Source: CAYWBI01 sp964456445
Lineage (GTDB): Bacteria; Calditrichota; Calditrichia; Calditrichales; J004
Length of the DNA: 7,921 nucleotides
Assembly: GCA_964456445.1 (NCBI GenBank)
Contig: CAYWBI010000174.1
Coordinates: 1-7,921 of the forward strand
Direction of reading: 5' to 3'
This document shows, in pieces, positions 5,656 to 7,921 of this stretch (its first letter is position 1; every line of letters starts with the position of its first letter). The notes below the pieces were generated by a model, which was given only the letters and a program-made list of their open reading frames with translations, did not search any database and was not told the origin of the DNA. A program made the translations under genes and the position numbers.

Positions 5656-7239
5656 TTAACTGCCATTTGCTGCTGCCAACGCTTGTGCCTGTAGGTCTCG
5701 CCGATTGATTTTTCCGGTAGATGTGCGGGGAAAGTTATCTTTAACCAGAATTTGCACCGGCATGGCATACGATGGCAAGCGTTTAGCAATGTGCTCTTCC
5801 AAATCTTCTATCGAAATACTCACGCCGTCTTTGGCGGTAATCGCGGCTTCGATTAAATTACTGCCCTGCCCGTCCGGGATGGGGTATACGGCGGCTTCTT
5901 CAACCAGCGCATACGACACCAGCGCAGTTTCAATTTCACCCAATTCCACCCGATAGCCGCGCGTTTTAATTTGATGGTCTTTCCGTCCCAGATATTTAAA
6001 GTTGCCATCGGGATACTGCTCAACCAAGTCGCCGGTGCGATAGAATATATCTTCAAAAAAAGAAAATACTTTGCGTGCGAAAAAGCCGCGTTTGGTTTTC
6101 TCCGGTTGTCCCCAATATCCCCGCATCACCAGCGGACCCCGAATCAGCAGCTCGCCAACTTCGCCCGGCGCAACAGGCTGCTCATCACCGTCTACCACCA
6201 ACGCCTCCGCATTTTCGCACACCCGCCCAATGGGAATTGGCTCGTCCGATTCGGGCAAGTGTGTCACGTGATAATAAGTGCAGACATTTGTTTCCGTCGG
6301 ACCGTACAAATTGCTAAATTTCACATCGGGCAGTTGCGCCATCAATTGGCGCAAATGTTTGGTGGGAAATACCTCTCCGGCAAAAAGCAACCAGCGCAAT
6401 GCGCTGAAATCTCGTGATTGAATGCCGCCCCGCAACAGCATTTGTATCAGCGCAAACGGCACAGAATACCACACGGTGATTTTTTCACTTTCTATCAGCC
6501 GCGACAGACTTGCCGGGAACTTGGTTAACGCTTCTGGAATGACAACCGTTGTCGCGCCGGCTAATGCCGATGCAAAAATATCAAATGTCGAAAGGTCAAA
6601 ATGCAGAGGGGCATGGTTGCTCAACCGGTCTTCGGGGCGCAATCCATACGTATCTGCCGCCCACCGGGCAAAACTCAAGCCACTGCGATGGGTGTGCATA
6701 ATTCCTTTGGGGTCGCCGGTGGAACCGGAGGTGTACAAAATATATGCCAAATCCTGCTCGATGACGCCGACGTCGGGCAGCGGTTCGGCGGGGGCGCTGT
6801 ATATCGCTTGCCATGAGACGGTTGATGCCGCCACATCATCGTGCGCTTCAACCCCAATGATATGCGCCAGTTCTGCGCCCTGCGCCATCATTTCGCGCAC
6901 AAACTCAAGCATATCGTCTTTGGTCACCACCCAGCGAATGCCGCAATCGCGAATAACGTAACTGAGCCGCGCCGTGGGCGCAAACGGGTCAAGCGGCACA
7001 TACGCTGCCCCCGCCTTCAGAATGCCGTATATTGCCACAATCGATTCCAAACTCTTTTTCACGTAAATGCCCACTCGGTCGCCACGAGTGACACCCCGTT
7101 CCATCAGAACCCGCGCCAAATTATCGGTGCGGTCTTTCAATTCTTGGTACGATAGACTCTGCCCGGAAAAGCGCACGGCTTCTTTGTCCGGAAATCGGTC
7201 TGCGGCGTTATCTATTGCCTGATGTAACAAATATGCCAT
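5656..7239 (-). CDS. Stand-alone amino acid adenylation enzyme, predicted L-prolyl-AMP ligase (PltF-like)
   Basis: This 527-residue ANL-family enzyme is a complete NRPS adenylation domain without fused carrier or condensation domains. The core motifs appear in order: L-S-Y-Q-E-L (A1, about 29-34), L-K-A-G-A-A-Y-V-P-L-D (A2, 74-84), Y-T-S-G-S-T-G-D-P-K-G (A3, 169-179), F-D-L-S (A4, 214-217), N-L-Y-G-P-T-E (A5, 310-316), G-E-L-L-I-R-G (A6), Y-R-T-G-D-L (A7, 400-405), a complete A8 with G-Y-R-V-E-L-G-E-I-E, and A10 with the catalytic K510. Aligned by hand to PheA, the pocket residues are D215, L216, F219, Y258, L285, A287, L311, V319, C320 and K510, giving DLFYLALVCK. I recall DLLYLALVCK for the prolyl ligases PltF and RedM, so activation of L-proline and loading onto the adjacent carrier protein is the best prediction. 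An exosortase-associated acyl ligase or DltA-like enzyme is less likely. A GTG nine bases upstream (7248) is rejected because AAGGAG lies eight bases before the ATG at 7239. Confidence 0.9.
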   Translation of the reverse strand: MAYLLHQAIDNAADRFPDKEAVRFSGQSLSYQELKDRTDNLARVLMERGVTRGDRVGIYVKKSLESIVAIYGILKAGAAYVPLDPFAPTARLSYVIRDCGIRWVVTKDDMLEFVREMMAQGAELAHIIGVEAHDDVAASTVSWQAIYSAPAEPLPDVGVIEQDLAYILYTSGSTGDPKGIMHTHRSGLSFARWAADTYGLRPEDRLSNHAPLHFDLSTFDIFASALAGATTVVIPEALTKFPASLSRLIESEKITVWYSVPFALIQMLLRGGIQSRDFSALRWLLFAGEVFPTKHLRQLMAQLPDVKFSNLYGPTETNVCTYYHVTHLPESDEPIPIGRVCENAEALVVDGDEQPVAPGEVGELLIRGPLVMRGYWGQPEKTKRGFFARKVFSFFEDIFYRTGDLVEQYPDGNFKYLGRKDHQIKTRGYRVELGEIETALVSYALVEEAAVYPIPDGQGSNLIEAAITAKDGVSISIEDLEEHIAKRLPSYAMPVQILVKDNFPRTSTGKINRRDLQAQALAAANGS

Positions 7240-7247
7240 TAAACTCA

Positions 7248-7253
7248 CTCCTT
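7248..7253 (-). promoter_or_regulatory. Ribosome binding site that decides the adenylation-enzyme start
   Basis: AAGGAG is read on the minus strand, eight bases before the ATG at 7239. Its last base is the first base of the possible GTG start at 7248, so it cannot serve that codon. The domain also begins normally from the ATG (M-A-Y-L-L-H). The 527-residue form is preferred over the 530-residue one. Confidence 0.7.
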
Positions 7254-7267
7254 CTAAAAGCTCGCTT

Positions 7268-7921
7268 TTAAGCCGATGACGGTTCTTCGCCCAGTTTTCG
7301 CCGGTAAATCAGCATCGCTGTGAACCAAAGTGCACAAAATACCGTCGCGATACCCAACACAACAATCATCGTTCCGTTAAAGGGAACCAACAGCAATGTT
7401 GAAATCAATTCAACGAGAATCAATCCCAGTAAAAAAGCAACAAGGTGATGGCGTTTGACAATGGAAACAACATACGCCCCCAATGGCGCTCCCAAAACGA
7501 CGATGGGGACGGTCACCAGCCAATAATTCCACGCCATGCCTACATGTTGAACCATAGCGCCAAAGATAAAAAACCCGACGATTGAATTGATAGCCATAAT
7601 TACAACAGTTGTCGGTGTGCCAATCTTTTCGTGGATGCCAAATGCCAATGTCATCAAAATAAAGGCAAACATATCCGCGCCGTTCCCGGTATTCGCCGAA
7701 AAAATTCCGCCCAAAATCCCGACCGCAACAAACATAAACCGATGGCGATTATTCCAGTTTGGGATGTCTGACCGGGGAAGTGTCTTCAGCTTCCAATGCG
7801 ACAGTAACAGCGCCAACCCGAATGCCGACACGATGAACGTGAACAATATTTTGGGATACGGCGCCGGCAATGCTAAAAAATATGCGCCCGCCAGCATTCC
7901 CAGCGTGGCGCCCACCGACAC
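7268..7921 (-). CDS. TSUP-family (TauE/SafE, DUF81) membrane permease, 5' end outside the window
   Basis: This is the last 217 residues of a polytopic membrane protein, cut at the right edge; a GTG codon at the very edge is almost certainly internal, since the family is usually about 250-270 residues long. Six or so hydrophobic segments remain. The segment from about residue 67 to 110, G-I-L-G-G-I-F-S-A-N-T-G-N-G-A-D followed by a Pro-Thr-containing helix (G-T-P-T-T-V), matches the second internal repeat of the TSUP family, and V-G-A-T-L-G-M-L-A-G at the edge fits the end of the first. These proteins carry small anions or organic sulfur compounds such as sulfite, sulfoacetate or thiosulfate across the membrane. 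The gene ends 28 bases before the adenylation gene and reads the same way, so it is probably co-transcribed. Whether it serves the pathway, for instance by moving a product or an anion, cannot be told. Confidence 0.82.
   Translation of the reverse strand: MSVGATLGMLAGAYFLALPAPYPKILFTFIVSAFGLALLLSHWKLKTLPRSDIPNWNNRHRFMFVAVGILGGIFSANTGNGADMFAFILMTLAFGIHEKIGTPTTVVIMAINSIVGFFIFGAMVQHVGMAWNYWLVTVPIVVLGAPLGAYVVSIVKRHHLVAFLLGLILVELISTLLLVPFNGTMIVVLGIATVFCALWFTAMLIYRRKLGEEPSSA

Noticed and set aside
5971..6417. A 148-residue plus-strand open frame
   Set aside because: It is a shadow of the ligase in another frame. The protein has no recognisable family pattern.
6422..6961. A 179-residue open frame on the plus strand inside the ligase gene
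   Set aside because: It is antisense to a complete adenylation domain with all core motifs. Its product is low in recognisable structure, and open antisense frames are common in such sequence.
4165..7239. A Dlt-like D-alanylation system (ligase, carrier, membrane acyltransferase)
   Set aside because: The architecture is similar in outline, but the membrane proteins are Acyltransferase_3 and not MBOAT/DltB, the pocket code points to proline, and a halogenase has no place in Dlt.

Overview
This window is a compact run of eight genes, all read from the minus strand (right to left). No transposase, tRNA, rRNA or CRISPR array is visible. Gaps between genes are about 28 to 57 bases, except for one of 97 bases that holds a strong hairpin. 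This spacing suggests one long operon. The DNA is bacterial and of moderate G+C. The source is probably an uncultivated or little-studied lineage. The proteins remind me of Chloroflexota, but nothing here proves that.

In transcription order the genes are: the 3' part of a TSUP (TauE/SafE) membrane permease (7921-7268); a stand-alone NRPS-type adenylation enzyme (7239-5656); a small carrier protein (5623-5381); an Acyltransferase_3 membrane protein (5280-4165); a flavin-dependent halogenase of the PltA type (4122-2860); two more Acyltransferase_3 paralogues (2827-1718 and 1682-570); and the 5' part of an extended-SDR sugar-nucleotide epimerase/dehydratase (523-1).

The main signal is the set of adenylation enzyme, carrier protein and halogenase. 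The specificity residues read from the adenylation domain are D-L-F-Y-L-A-L-V-C-K. As I recall, this differs at one position from the code of the stand-alone L-prolyl-AMP ligases that start carrier-bound pyrrole synthesis (PltF, RedM). The flavoenzyme has the halogenase motifs (GxGxxG, the catalytic Lys, WxWxIP, FxxPxxSxG) and resembles PltA along its whole length. The inferred pathway loads L-proline on the carrier protein, oxidises it to pyrrolyl-2-carboxyl thioester and halogenates the ring. The acyl-CoA-dehydrogenase-like oxidase (PltE type) needed for the middle step is not in the window.

No PKS or NRPS assembly line follows. The halogenase instead sits among three membrane acyltransferases of a family that esterifies glycans and lipids, and a nucleotide-sugar enzyme comes after them. 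My working hypothesis is a system that makes halogenated pyrrole-carboxyl groups and places them on a cell-surface glycan, a glycolipid or a small glycoside. The enzyme families are known. I do not know of a described system with this combination.
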